From CAAFZY01 sp964410325 (lineage in GTDB: Bacteria > Pseudomonadota > Alphaproteobacteria > RF32 > CAG-239): a stretch of DNA of 64,000 bases. The translations under genes and the position numbers were made by a program. Location: positions 18,235 to 82,234 of the forward strand of contig CAYPFN010000004.1 in assembly GCA_964410325.1 (NCBI GenBank), given 5' to 3'. The notes beneath the pieces were generated by a model. It searched no databases. It saw only the letters and a program-made list of their open reading frames with translations, and was not told the origin of the DNA. Shown here piece by piece: positions 50,178 through 58,044 of this stretch; positions within the stretch are counted from its first letter, which is position 1; each line of letters begins with the position of its first letter.

Positions 50178-51536
50178 ATGAAAAGATGCAATATTTTGAA
50201 ATTGTTTGTTTTTAGTTTTCCGGTTTTGGTCGCCGGATGCACGGTAACAAAGTATACGGTGCCTACTTTGCAAAATGAATTGGGTTATACCGAAACCATG
50301 CGTGAGGTTTATACGGCCAACCAAAACTGGTGGCAACTTTATGATAATGCACAATTAAACCATCTGGTAGAAACGGCTCTTAAAAATAATCCGGATTATA
50401 TTACGGCCGCTTTAAATATCAGCAAGGAACTGTATAATTTAAATTTGGCTACTCTTGATTTGTTTCCGACACTTTATGGCGATATGAGCGCTAATACTCA
50501 GAGGCGAATCGATACGAGTGACCATTTTTCAAGCAATTTTTCAGGCGAAATGGGTTTAAACTATGAACTTGATTTGTATGGCAAAATCAGAGACCTGCGT
50601 TCGGCTCAGGCTTTTGAATATCAGGCAACGGTTATGGATCGCGAATCGGCGCGTTTAAGTCTTGTAAACAGTGTGGTGGATTTATATTTTAATTTGGAAT
50701 ATCTGCAAAATTCCATTGAGGTGAGCCGGAGCAATATTAAGGCTTATGAAGAGATAGAACAGATTACGAAAGACAAATTTAACAGTGGTAAGGTTGACCA
50801 TTTGGAATATTTACAATCTAAACAAAGCCTGCTTTCGGAAAAAAACAACCTTTTAAATCTGGAAACGCAGTTTAAGGAAATGGAAACTAGTCTGAAAAAT
50901 ATATTAAATGTTCATGATGATATGGATATTCAATACGGTGATATTCTAAAGCAAAAGAGTTTAGAGGTGAATGTTGACGTTCCGATAGCTGTGTTGGCTA
51001 ATCGGCCGGATTTACTGGCCAGCCAGATGCGTTTGGAAGAAGCTTTCAAAAATCTGCAGGCAACAGAAAAAGACTGGTATCCTTCAATTTCTTTAAATGG
51101 CGCAATTAATTCCAGTTCGGATAAGGCGCGCACAACGTTTGATTTTCCGTATATTTTTGGTTCGGTTTCTCTTGATTTGCCATTTTTGGACTGGAATCGG
51201 GTAAAAAACAATGTCAAAATTTCAGAAACGGATTATCAAATTGCGTTAGTTGGGTTTAAAGATACATTAAATCAGGCAATTAACGAGGTCGCGTATTATT
51301 ATGTGGCTTATGAAAAAGCGACGGCAATGTTTGGCAATACTGACGAAAATTATGAAAACTCTGCTAAGATTACGGCATATTACAAACAGCGTTATCAGGT
51401 AGGAAAATCTGAATTTAAGGATTATCTGGAAGCAATTTATACGCAAAATGCCTTAAAACAAAATCTGATTTCACAAAAGTATCAGATTATTAAATATGAA
51501 AACTACGTTTATAAAGCTATGGCCGGAAAATATTGA
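50178..51536 (+). CDS. outer-membrane efflux lipoprotein (OprM/NodT family)
   Basis: 452 residues from the ATG at 50178 (a GTG four codons upstream is possible). Lipobox VAGC with Cys at 20 suggests an OprM/NodT-type TolC homologue that is acylated. Two long helical repeats with ALKNNPDYITAALNISKEL and ANRPDLLASQMRLEEAFKNL are the OEP family's duplicated signatures. It should form a trimeric duct for MacAB. End of the macAB operon. Confidence 0.9.
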   Translation: MKRCNILKLFVFSFPVLVAGCTVTKYTVPTLQNELGYTETMREVYTANQNWWQLYDNAQLNHLVETALKNNPDYITAALNISKELYNLNLATLDLFPTLYGDMSANTQRRIDTSDHFSSNFSGEMGLNYELDLYGKIRDLRSAQAFEYQATVMDRESARLSLVNSVVDLYFNLEYLQNSIEVSRSNIKAYEEIEQITKDKFNSGKVDHLEYLQSKQSLLSEKNNLLNLETQFKEMETSLKNILNVHDDMDIQYGDILKQKSLEVNVDVPIAVLANRPDLLASQMRLEEAFKNLQATEKDWYPSISLNGAINSSSDKARTTFDFPYIFGSVSLDLPFLDWNRVKNNVKISETDYQIALVGFKDTLNQAINEVAYYYVAYEKATAMFGNTDENYENSAKITAYYKQRYQVGKSEFKDYLEAIYTQNALKQNLISQKYQIIKYENYVYKAMAGKY

Positions 51537-51728
51537 TAAATCGGGTTTGCAGGGTTTTATCTGAACAGTAAATTTTTGCTGTGGAAATGAAACGGTTTAT
51601 CTTTATTTGTTTTTGGCGGTTTTTTGCGAGGTTATCGCAATGACGGCTTTGAAAGCGATAAATGATTTTGCTATTGAGTTTGCTTGTCGTATCAGTATAT
51701 GCTGGGGCGTTGTTATTTTTAAGCCTTA

Positions 51729-52472
51729 TCAGTAAACAATCTTGCTTAAATAAAGCCCACAGGCCGGGGCAGTAACGCCGGCTTCGGCGCGGCGGTGGCT
51801 TTCTAAGATGGTTTTGATGTCTTCCGGTTTGAGGTGGTTGTCGCCAACCATTTTTAAAGTGCCGACCATGTTGCGTACCTGATGATATAAAAAGGAACGA
51901 GCTTCAACTATAAAATCAATTTCATCGCCATTAACTTTAATGTCAAGTTTATCGAGGGTTTTGACGGGCGAAAGTGCCTGGCAGCCGGCACCGCGAAAAG
52001 CGCTGAAATCATGATGACCGAGTAGATATTTTGCACCTTGACGCATTTTTTTGACATCAAGGGGAAAGCCGACGTGCCAAACACGGTTTTCCAAAAGTAC
52101 GGTATGGGCACGGCGGTTTAAGATGCGGTAAATATAGCCGCGACCTTTGGCCGAAAAACGAGCATGAAAATTATCATCAACAGGTATAATATCGAGTACG
52201 GCAACTGGTGCTCGCATATCGCGCAGATGAGCGTTGAAGGCTTCGCGCATACGAAAAAGTTCCATATTTGTATTTAAATCAAAATGAACTACCTGTGCCA
52301 AAGCATGGACGCCGGCATCAGTGCGTCCGGCGGCAAAAATGTCGATTTTTTGGTGCGAAAAATTATAAAGAGCAGTTTCCAAGAGGCTTTGAACACTGTC
52401 GCCTTCCTGCTGCTTTTGCCAGCCGACAAGATTGGTGCCATCATATTCTATAATCATTTTGTATCTGGTCAT
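51729..52472 (-). CDS. truA: tRNA pseudouridine(38-40) synthase TruA
   Basis: 247 residues from the ATG at 52472. Makes pseudouridine in the anticodon stem of tRNAs. The catalytic Asp lies in AGRTDAGVHALAQVVHFD near residue 51, the N-terminus MTRYKMIIEYDGTNLVGWQ is typical, and the second conserved region HDFSAFRGAGCQ and RSFLYHQVRNMVGTL is present. No strong ribosome-binding site is seen; a longer frame upstream is unlikely to be translated. Confidence 0.94.
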   Translation of the reverse strand: MTRYKMIIEYDGTNLVGWQKQQEGDSVQSLLETALYNFSHQKIDIFAAGRTDAGVHALAQVVHFDLNTNMELFRMREAFNAHLRDMRAPVAVLDIIPVDDNFHARFSAKGRGYIYRILNRRAHTVLLENRVWHVGFPLDVKKMRQGAKYLLGHHDFSAFRGAGCQALSPVKTLDKLDIKVNGDEIDFIVEARSFLYHQVRNMVGTLKMVGDNHLKPEDIKTILESHRRAEAGVTAPACGLYLSKIVY

Positions 52473-52853
52473 GGCACCAGAAATAACGTATTTTATGATT
52501 TGTTTCAACAAAAATCGACAAACAGTTTTCAGAGCTGGTAAACATAAAAATTTCACAGGTAGAGCCATAAGAATATGCGTAAGTCGGTTTGGAGGAAAAG
52601 GAGAGGGAATTTGTATATAACAAGCAGTTTTTGAGGCTTTTATTAAGGTTTTTTCAGTATGGGTTCTAGCAGTAAAAATATAAATAATATTTACTTTGGC
52701 AGGATAAATGTAAAAAAGTTTTGTCTTAAAAAGTTGCGTTTTCTAGTTTTACTCTATTTAAATTACACGCATTTGCCCTTCTTTAAAATTTTGCTTATCT
52801 AACTATTGCTGAAAGATATTTCTTTTAAAAATTTTCCAGATGAGTCAATATTT
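52473..52853. other. intergenic, no gene seen
   Basis: 380 bp between ychF (its 3' end) and truA (its 5' end). Only short unconvincing frames; no hairpin followed by T that I can defend. It must carry the truA promoter. Confidence 0.5.
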
Positions 52854-53966
52854 TTAGACATTGAATAGAAAGTTCATAATATCGCCGTCTTGGACAATGT
52901 AATCTTTGCCTTCGGAGCGGATTTTACCAGCTTCTTTACATGCCTGTTCGCCGCCTAAGCGGATGTAATCGTCATAAGCTATGGTTTCGGCGCGGATGAA
53001 ACCTTTTTCAAAGTCAGAATGAATGATACCAGCGCATTGCGGCGCTTTAGAACCTTTTAGAAATGTCCAGGCGCGTACTTCTTTGGGTCCGGCTGTAAAA
53101 TAAGTTTGCAGACCCAGAAGTTCATAACCAGCGCGAATTACTTTGGATAAGCCGGTTTCCTCTAAACCTAAGCTTTGTAAAAATTCCTTTTTTTCTTCTT
53201 CCGCATCAAGTTCCGCAACTTCAGATTCAATCTCGGCAGAAATTATGACGGCTTTAGCATTTTCAGCAGAAGCTTTTTTGAATACGGCTTCAGAAAATTT
53301 ATTGCCGGCGGCCGCTGAGTTTTCATCAACATTGCAAACATATAATACGGGTTTGGAAGTTAAAAGCTGGAGCATTTTATATTGTTTCCAGGCATCTTTT
53401 TCCGTCGGATCAGGTGCGGCTGTTCGCGCTGGTTTTCCGGCACGCAGGGCATTAATAATCGGTTCCATGACGGCGACGCAGGTTTTAGCCTCTTTGTCAC
53501 CGCCAGTTTGAGCTTTTTTCTTAATTTGTTCAAAACGTTTTTCTAGAGATTCTAAGTCGGCAATCATCAATTCTGTTTCAACAATTTCAGCATCGCGAAT
53601 CGGATCGACTGATCCCTCGACATGGGTGATGTTCGTATCTTCAAAACAGCGCAAAACATGAATAATAGCGTCAGTTTCACGGATGTTGGCTAAAAATTGG
53701 TTGCCCAGGCCTTCACCTTTGGAGGCTCCTTTAACCAGACCGGCGATGTCTACAAACTCTAATTGTGTGGGAACAATATTTTTGGGATTGACGATATCTG
53801 CCAGTTTTTGTAAGCGCGAATCCGGTACGGCCACGCGACCGGTATTTGGCTCGATGGTGCAAAACGGAAAGTTGGCAGCCTGCGCGGCAATAGTTTGTGT
53901 TAAGGCGTTGAATAATGTTGATTTGCCAACGTTGGGGAGACCGACAATGCCACAATTAAAACCCAT
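52854..53966 (-). CDS. ychF: ribosome-binding ATPase YchF (OBG family)
   Basis: 370 residues from the ATG at 53966 with CAGGAG upstream. The P-loop GLPNVGKSTLFNAL starts at residue 9. The G3 motif DIAGLVKGASKG follows, and the non-canonical G4-like VCNVDE replaces NKxD, which explains the ATP preference of YchF. The coiled coil (120-200) and the C-terminal TGS domain ending YIVQDGDIMNFLFNV are intact. In tandem with pth (14 bp gap). Confidence 0.94.
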   Translation of the reverse strand: MGFNCGIVGLPNVGKSTLFNALTQTIAAQAANFPFCTIEPNTGRVAVPDSRLQKLADIVNPKNIVPTQLEFVDIAGLVKGASKGEGLGNQFLANIRETDAIIHVLRCFEDTNITHVEGSVDPIRDAEIVETELMIADLESLEKRFEQIKKKAQTGGDKEAKTCVAVMEPIINALRAGKPARTAAPDPTEKDAWKQYKMLQLLTSKPVLYVCNVDENSAAAGNKFSEAVFKKASAENAKAVIISAEIESEVAELDAEEEKKEFLQSLGLEETGLSKVIRAGYELLGLQTYFTAGPKEVRAWTFLKGSKAPQCAGIIHSDFEKGFIRAETIAYDDYIRLGGEQACKEAGKIRSEGKDYIVQDGDIMNFLFNV

Positions 53967-53980
53967 GGTAAAACTCCTGT

Positions 53981-54553
53981 TTACTTTTTGCCAGCCATGC
54001 CCAAAAAGTTTGAGCATGAGGCTATGCCGTTTTTAATTAAAATTTCTACAGCTTCCGGCATCAGCGCTATTTCTTTTTTGATAATTTCTTCTTCTGTTTT
54101 GGAAAAGGGGCCTAAAACATAATCAGCCACTTCTGAACCTTTGCTGGCAGGATGGCCGACACCGATGCGAATCCGGTTATAATCTGGTGTGATATGCGAA
54201 TCAATGCTTTTTAAGCCGTTATGTCCGCCGGTGCCACCACCGCGTTTGGCTTTTAGCTGGCCGATGCTTAAATCAATATCATCATGAATAACAATAATAT
54301 TTTCCGGCAAGACTTTATAAAACAAGGCTGCTTTAACAACTGCGTTTCCAGAAAGATTCATAAAAGTCTGCGGCTTGAGAAGTAAAACTTTTTCGCTACT
54401 GATTTGTCCTTCAGCGGCAAGCGCGTCAAATTTGTTTTTGAAACTTGAAAATTTATAGCGGCTGTGTATTTCATCAGCCGCCATGAACCCAATGTTGTGG
54501 CGGGTGTTTACATAATCTTTTCCGGGATTACCCAGACCAACCACCAGAAACAT
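53981..54553 (-). CDS. pth: peptidyl-tRNA hydrolase
   Basis: 190 residues. Releases tRNA from prematurely dropped peptidyl-tRNA. VVGLGNPGKDYVNTRHNIGF holds the catalytic His (HNIG), FMNLSGNAV is the second motif and IVIHDDIDLSIGQLKAKRGG carries the catalytic Asp. Operon rplY-pth-ychF, a widely conserved order. Confidence 0.95.
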   Translation of the reverse strand: MFLVVGLGNPGKDYVNTRHNIGFMAADEIHSRYKFSSFKNKFDALAAEGQISSEKVLLLKPQTFMNLSGNAVVKAALFYKVLPENIIVIHDDIDLSIGQLKAKRGGGTGGHNGLKSIDSHITPDYNRIRIGVGHPASKGSEVADYVLGPFSKTEEEIIKKEIALMPEAVEILIKNGIASCSNFLGMAGKK

Positions 54554-54568
54554 TTTTTTGCCTTTTAA

Positions 54569-54859
54569 TTATTTACGCAAAAAGTCAACGTGAATCGGCA
54601 TATCGGAAACCGGATGGAACTGAACATCTTGGCAAACAACTTTGGTAGTTTTACCCTCAACATCAACCAAAATTTCCGAATCATAAAAATCCGACAAGTT
54701 CAAAGCTTTTTCAAGCTCAACCGGGTCAAGGCTGACTAAAAGCGGATCTTTTTTGCCACCGTAAATGACAGCCGGAATACGTCCCTCACGACGACATGCA
54801 CGAGCTGCCCCCTTACCTGCTTTCTCACGCTTTAATGCTTTAAATGTAATTTCTGACAT
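54569..54859 (-). CDS. rplY: ribosomal protein bL25, short form
   Basis: 96 residues, binding 5S rRNA. The conserved beginning, KALKREKAGKGAARACRREG, and IPAVIYGG match the L25/CTC N-terminal domain, and the end DVQFHPVSDMPIHVDFLRK closes that domain. Most alphaproteobacterial bL25 are of the long CTC type with an extra C-terminal domain of about 100 residues; here the protein ends after the first domain, like E. coli L25. First gene of rplY-pth-ychF. Confidence 0.92.
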   Translation of the reverse strand: MSEITFKALKREKAGKGAARACRREGRIPAVIYGGKKDPLLVSLDPVELEKALNLSDFYDSEILVDVEGKTTKVVCQDVQFHPVSDMPIHVDFLRK

Positions 54860-55006
54860 TTCTTTTTCCTTTTAATTATTGATTTGAAACTTTAACGGCC
54901 TCCAGGGGTGTCGTTAAAGTAACGCATTCATACAACTTTATTTTTTGTTTTTCAAGTGATTTTTAACTATTGTCATATAAAATGTGTTGAAAAACAGGAG
55001 ATAAAA

Positions 55007-55705
55007 ATGATTTATGTTTTTTACGGACTGCTTTTCGGCTTGTTAATTCCTTATATGGCGCGACGTTTTGCCAAGTTTATGCCAGCAACACCGGGATATG
55101 CTTTATACCGTCTTGTCTGGCCAGTAAGGCGGATAAAAAAAGAGAAACGCCGACAGTCGCAGGAATACTGCCGGCTTATGCGCCGATATTTGATGCGTTC
55201 AGTCGGTTGGGCAATTGTGTCGGCAGCGCTAAGTTACTGCGCTTTTATTTGTTTTGGCGGGTCTGATGTCTGGTGGCTGTTGGTACTGATTTGGATTTTG
55301 CTTTTATTATATGAAATTGATGAGCGAATGCTGCTATTGCCGGATATTTTGACTGTACCGCTTTTGATTTTGGGATTTTTGTTTGCTTCCCTGGCTATGC
55401 CTTCGCCGGCCGAATACAGCATTTCGGTGGTGCAGTTAAGTGCTCTGGGTGCGGCAGCTGGCTATGTTTTGCCAGTTTTGGCCTCATTGTTTTTAGTTCG
55501 GAAGTATCCGGAAGCCTTTGGCGGTGGCGATATTAAACTTTTGGCGGCCGCTGGTGCTTGGCTTGGGCTTGGGGCGGTGCCGTATCTAATTTTGATTTCA
55601 TGCGTTGCTTTTGGTGCGTTTATGCTGATTAAGCGTCAGAGGGCAGGCGCTTTTGGGCCGGCAATCGTTATTGCAATTTTAATACTTGTATTTTTCGGCG
55701 CTTAG
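55007..55705 (+). CDS. A24-type prepilin-peptidase-like membrane protein
   Basis: 232 residues from the ATG at 55007 (AGGAG upstream). Aspartic protease of type IV prepilin peptidase fold: first Asp in EIDERMLLLPDILT near 105 and the second in FGGGDIKLLAAAGAWLG near 180, the GGGDxK motif. Six or seven helices. The cytoplasmic N-methyltransferase domain with four Cys, usual in PilD, is absent, and the arginine-rich loop ARRFAKFMPATPG replaces it. So it may be a short TadV/CpaA-like peptidase. No pilin gene is nearby. Confidence 0.78.
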   Translation: MIYVFYGLLFGLLIPYMARRFAKFMPATPGYALYRLVWPVRRIKKEKRRQSQEYCRLMRRYLMRSVGWAIVSAALSYCAFICFGGSDVWWLLVLIWILLLLYEIDERMLLLPDILTVPLLILGFLFASLAMPSPAEYSISVVQLSALGAAAGYVLPVLASLFLVRKYPEAFGGGDIKLLAAAGAWLGLGAVPYLILISCVAFGAFMLIKRQRAGAFGPAIVIAILILVFFGA

Positions 55706-55744
55706 GGTATTATATCTTTATAATTTTTTATGAAAGGTGAAATG

Positions 55745-56563
55745 ATGGGAAAAGAGATTGCGGCAACCCGCGAAAAGTTTAGAAATTTTGTGGAAAGCAA
55801 AAATTTCGATATGTTTATTATGTCGTTAATTTGTTTGGACGCCATAGTCTTGGGCTTGATGACTTCAGATTATTTTAAAGAGTTCTTTGGTACGGTTTTG
55901 TTCATTCTTGACCGTTTGTGCATGGCGATTTTTATCGTTGAAATGCTGATGAAGCTTTATGTTTACAGGCATAAATTTTTTACTTCAAACTGGAATACGT
56001 TTGATTTTGTAGTTATTGCGGTTTCTACATTTTCTTTTGCCAGCTATTTTATTGTATTGCGAACATTCAGGCTTTTCAGACTGTTGAAATATATTGACCG
56101 CTTTTCAAAATTGCGGCGTATTCTTTCAATGTTGAATGCGCTCCTGCCTAATTTTATGGCGGCAATGTTGGTGTTTGCTATTTTAATTTATGTTTTTGCC
56201 ATTATGGGTGTCAGCTTATACGGAAATGTGTTTGTTGAGTTTTCAACGCTTGGATATTCTTTGTTTGCTTTGCTTCAGGTCTTTACGTTGGATGGTTGGG
56301 CTGAAAATATCGCCCGGCCGGTAATGGCGGTTTTCCCGCATTCTTGGATGTTTTTTACGGCATTTTTGCTGTTGTCATTTTTGTTGATGGTGAGTTTTGT
56401 AATGAGCGTCATTGACGAGATTGTTCATCGGGAACTTTTGAAAGAAATTGTGCTGGAATGTCGGTCGGCTACAAAAGAGAGGACTTTGCCAGCTGTGAAA
56501 AAAGAAGTAAAAATAAAGAAAAAAACAACTGTTTCACATCGGAAGAAAACCGTGAAAAAGTAA
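55745..56563 (+). CDS. voltage-gated ion channel, NaChBac-type fold
   Basis: 272 residues. Six helices with S4 voltage sensor VLRTFRLFRLLKYIDR (residues 104-119), Arg/Lys at every third position. S5 ends near FAIMGVSLYG and the pore helix plus filter reads LLQVFTLDGWAENIARPVM with the filter TLDGWAE at 181-187, followed by S6 (about 202-228). Known sodium channels have TLESWAS; the native calcium channel CavMr has TLEGWVD, so acidic residues and a Gly at position 4 suggest calcium preference. The C-terminal tail (234-272) is Lys-rich, ending in repeats of Lys-Lys. Start chosen at 55745, with AAGGTGAA before it; ATGs at 55730 and 55742 are alternatives. Confidence 0.88.
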   Translation: MGKEIAATREKFRNFVESKNFDMFIMSLICLDAIVLGLMTSDYFKEFFGTVLFILDRLCMAIFIVEMLMKLYVYRHKFFTSNWNTFDFVVIAVSTFSFASYFIVLRTFRLFRLLKYIDRFSKLRRILSMLNALLPNFMAAMLVFAILIYVFAIMGVSLYGNVFVEFSTLGYSLFALLQVFTLDGWAENIARPVMAVFPHSWMFFTAFLLLSFLLMVSFVMSVIDEIVHRELLKEIVLECRSATKERTLPAVKKEVKIKKKTTVSHRKKTVKK

Positions 56564-56582
56564 CACCTGTCATAAATTTAAG

Positions 56583-56609
56583 AAAAACGCCCTTTCAAAG
56601 GGCGTTTTT
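56583..56609. terminator. bidirectional terminator
   Basis: AAAAACGCCC / GGGCGTTTTT with 7-nt loop between the channel gene and the convergent 56618 gene. Confidence 0.86.
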
Positions 56610-56617
56610 CTTTTGGT

Positions 56618-57133
56618 TTAAGATGCTACGATGCTACACAGGAGCCTGAATGCGTCCTTGGTTTTTAGATCGTAGAAATGATGTCGATCTCCATATAAAA
56701 TGGAAACCAACAAAAACCGTCGCAGATCTTCTTTGTCTGGACAATCATCCGAACAACACAGTTGGATAATCTCTGTTTCCAGCTGATTTGCTCGTAACAC
56801 CAATTTTTGGCGTTGCGAAACGATTGAGCCATCATTTAATACAAGATTAATGGCGGCGTAAGCTTTTATTTTTTTGTTTTTTAGCAAAGGAACAATCTCC
56901 ATGAGCTGAATTTTGCTCAGAAGACGAAAACTTTGCCGTTGGCGTTTGGAAATATCATTTTCCAAACTAATGTATAACCTGGTCTTGCCGGGTTTTTGTA
57001 TTTCGGCAACCCAGGATTTTTTTGCGACATAGTCGCTGGAGTTTAAAAACTCCAATACGGCGGTCTCTGAAAAGATGTTTTTTCCGCCTAGAGCCAGAGC
57101 CTGTAAGGCCTCTTTTTTTTGATTGTAGTTCAT
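56618..57133 (-). CDS. hypothetical soluble protein
   Basis: 171 residues, not recognised. Two halves: MNYNQKKEALQALALGGKNI with FLNSSDYVAKKSW, and a C-terminal helical region CCSDDCPDKEDLRRFLLVSI. Four cysteines, three of them in CCSDDC, might bind a metal. Strand-rich middle with TRLYISLENDISKRQRQSF. Standing alone with a terminator behind it. Function unknown. Confidence 0.65.
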   Translation of the reverse strand: MNYNQKKEALQALALGGKNIFSETAVLEFLNSSDYVAKKSWVAEIQKPGKTRLYISLENDISKRQRQSFRLLSKIQLMEIVPLLKNKKIKAYAAINLVLNDGSIVSQRQKLVLRANQLETEIIQLCCSDDCPDKEDLRRFLLVSILYGDRHHFYDLKTKDAFRLLCSIVAS

Positions 57134-57235
57134 AAATAATGATATTTAAATTATATTTATACAGTTCTTATTGTATATTTTTGTGTTTTTTTGTCAATAT
57201 ATAAAAATCAGTTTGCCGGTCATTTAAAATAAAAA

Positions 57236-57266
57236 CCCGGAACAGATTTTCACAAGTGGTTCCGGG
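57236..57266 (-). terminator. terminator of the decayed 57294 gene
   Basis: CCCGGAAC (57236-57243) / GTTCCGGG (57259-57266), 15-nt loop; T runs on the minus strand. It follows the stop codon at 57294 by 28 bp. Confidence 0.65.
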
Positions 57267-57293
57267 AAAAATATTTATGGAAAGAATAAAGGG

Positions 57294-57641
57294 TTATTCG
57301 AAAATTTCCACTAAATTTATAAACGTCAGCTTTGTTTTATCGTAATGATGAAACTCATTTTTTGAAAACAAGGCGCTTATAATGATGAAATTATGAAGTT
57401 TACACAGGTCAGACTCGGTCTTGGCTTTGCAATATCGACTGATGAGTTTAGCTTCAAATCAGTGGCTTAAGCCGTAAATCTTGTTTCTTTTAAGAATCGG
57501 CATTACCATCGTTAATGCTGGAAAACTATTAAAATATTTCAATAGCGGTTCATTTTTGTATTGTCATGACGGTATAGAGTTTTTATGCTTATTCTTATAA
57601 TATTTCAATAATTTCTTTCTGGAAAAAAATATGATTTTAAA
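57294..57641 (-). pseudogene. decayed gene remnant with two in-frame TGA codons
   Basis: A minus-strand frame of 115 codons runs from 57641 to a TAA at 57294 with only two interruptions, both TGA (57564-57566 and 57459-57461). Between them it reads NEPLLKYFNSFPALTMVMPI, and after the second TGA FEAKLISRYCKAKTESDLCK and LTFINLVEIFE. Both TGAs could have been Trp codons (TGG). There is no start codon. A good terminator follows the final stop. This suggests the 3' end of an inactivated gene; the family is not recognised. Confidence 0.4.
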
Positions 57642-57671
57642 TTAAGTTTAAAAAATAAATTTTGCCACTTC

Positions 57672-57713
57672 TTGACAATGGCTGTTTCAAACATTAACTA
57701 AAGTATTAGTTAA
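57672..57713 (+). promoter_or_regulatory. groESL promoter with a palindromic operator
   Basis: TTGACA (57672-57677), 17-bp spacer and TAACTA (57695-57700). Overlapping and following the -10 is a perfect palindrome TTAACTAA-N4-TTAGTTAA (57694-57713). It does not match the CIRCE operator of HrcA. A repressor could control chaperonin expression here. Confidence 0.6.
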
Positions 57714-57734
57714 AAAACAGGAAAGGAAAAAAAG

Positions 57735-58022
57735 ATGAAAATTAAACCTTTATATGATAGAGTTTTAGTCCGCCGTTTGGATGAAACCACAAAAACCAAC
57801 GGGGGCATTATTATTCCGGATACAGCCAAAGAAAAATCTTCGGAAGGCGTGGTTGAGGCTGTTGGCGCTGGTCGCGTTACGCCAGACGGAAAAGTTATGG
57901 CTATGACGGTTAAAATCGGTGATAAAGTCTTATTTGGCAAATATGCCGGAACCGAGGTTAAAATTGACGGTGAAAGCCGTTTAATGATTAGGGAAGAAGA
58001 TATTTTGGCAATTGTAGAATAA
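57735..58022 (+). CDS. groES: co-chaperonin GroES
   Basis: 95 residues. Lid of the GroEL folding chamber. KPLYDRVLVRRLDETTKTNG starts the chain, the mobile loop is GGIIIPDTAKEKSSEG, and the roof loop VEAVGAGRVTPDG and IGDKVLFGKYAGTEVK complete it. GAAAGGAAA ribosome-binding site. 22 bp before groEL. Confidence 0.98.
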   Translation: MKIKPLYDRVLVRRLDETTKTNGGIIIPDTAKEKSSEGVVEAVGAGRVTPDGKVMAMTVKIGDKVLFGKYAGTEVKIDGESRLMIREEDILAIVE

Positions 58023-58044
58023 AATAAAGAAAGGATAGTTTGAA

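Noticed and set aside
57660..57735. CIRCE element ahead of groES
   Set aside because: The palindrome is TTAACTAA-N4-TTAGTTAA, not TTAGCACTC-N9-GAGTGCTAA.
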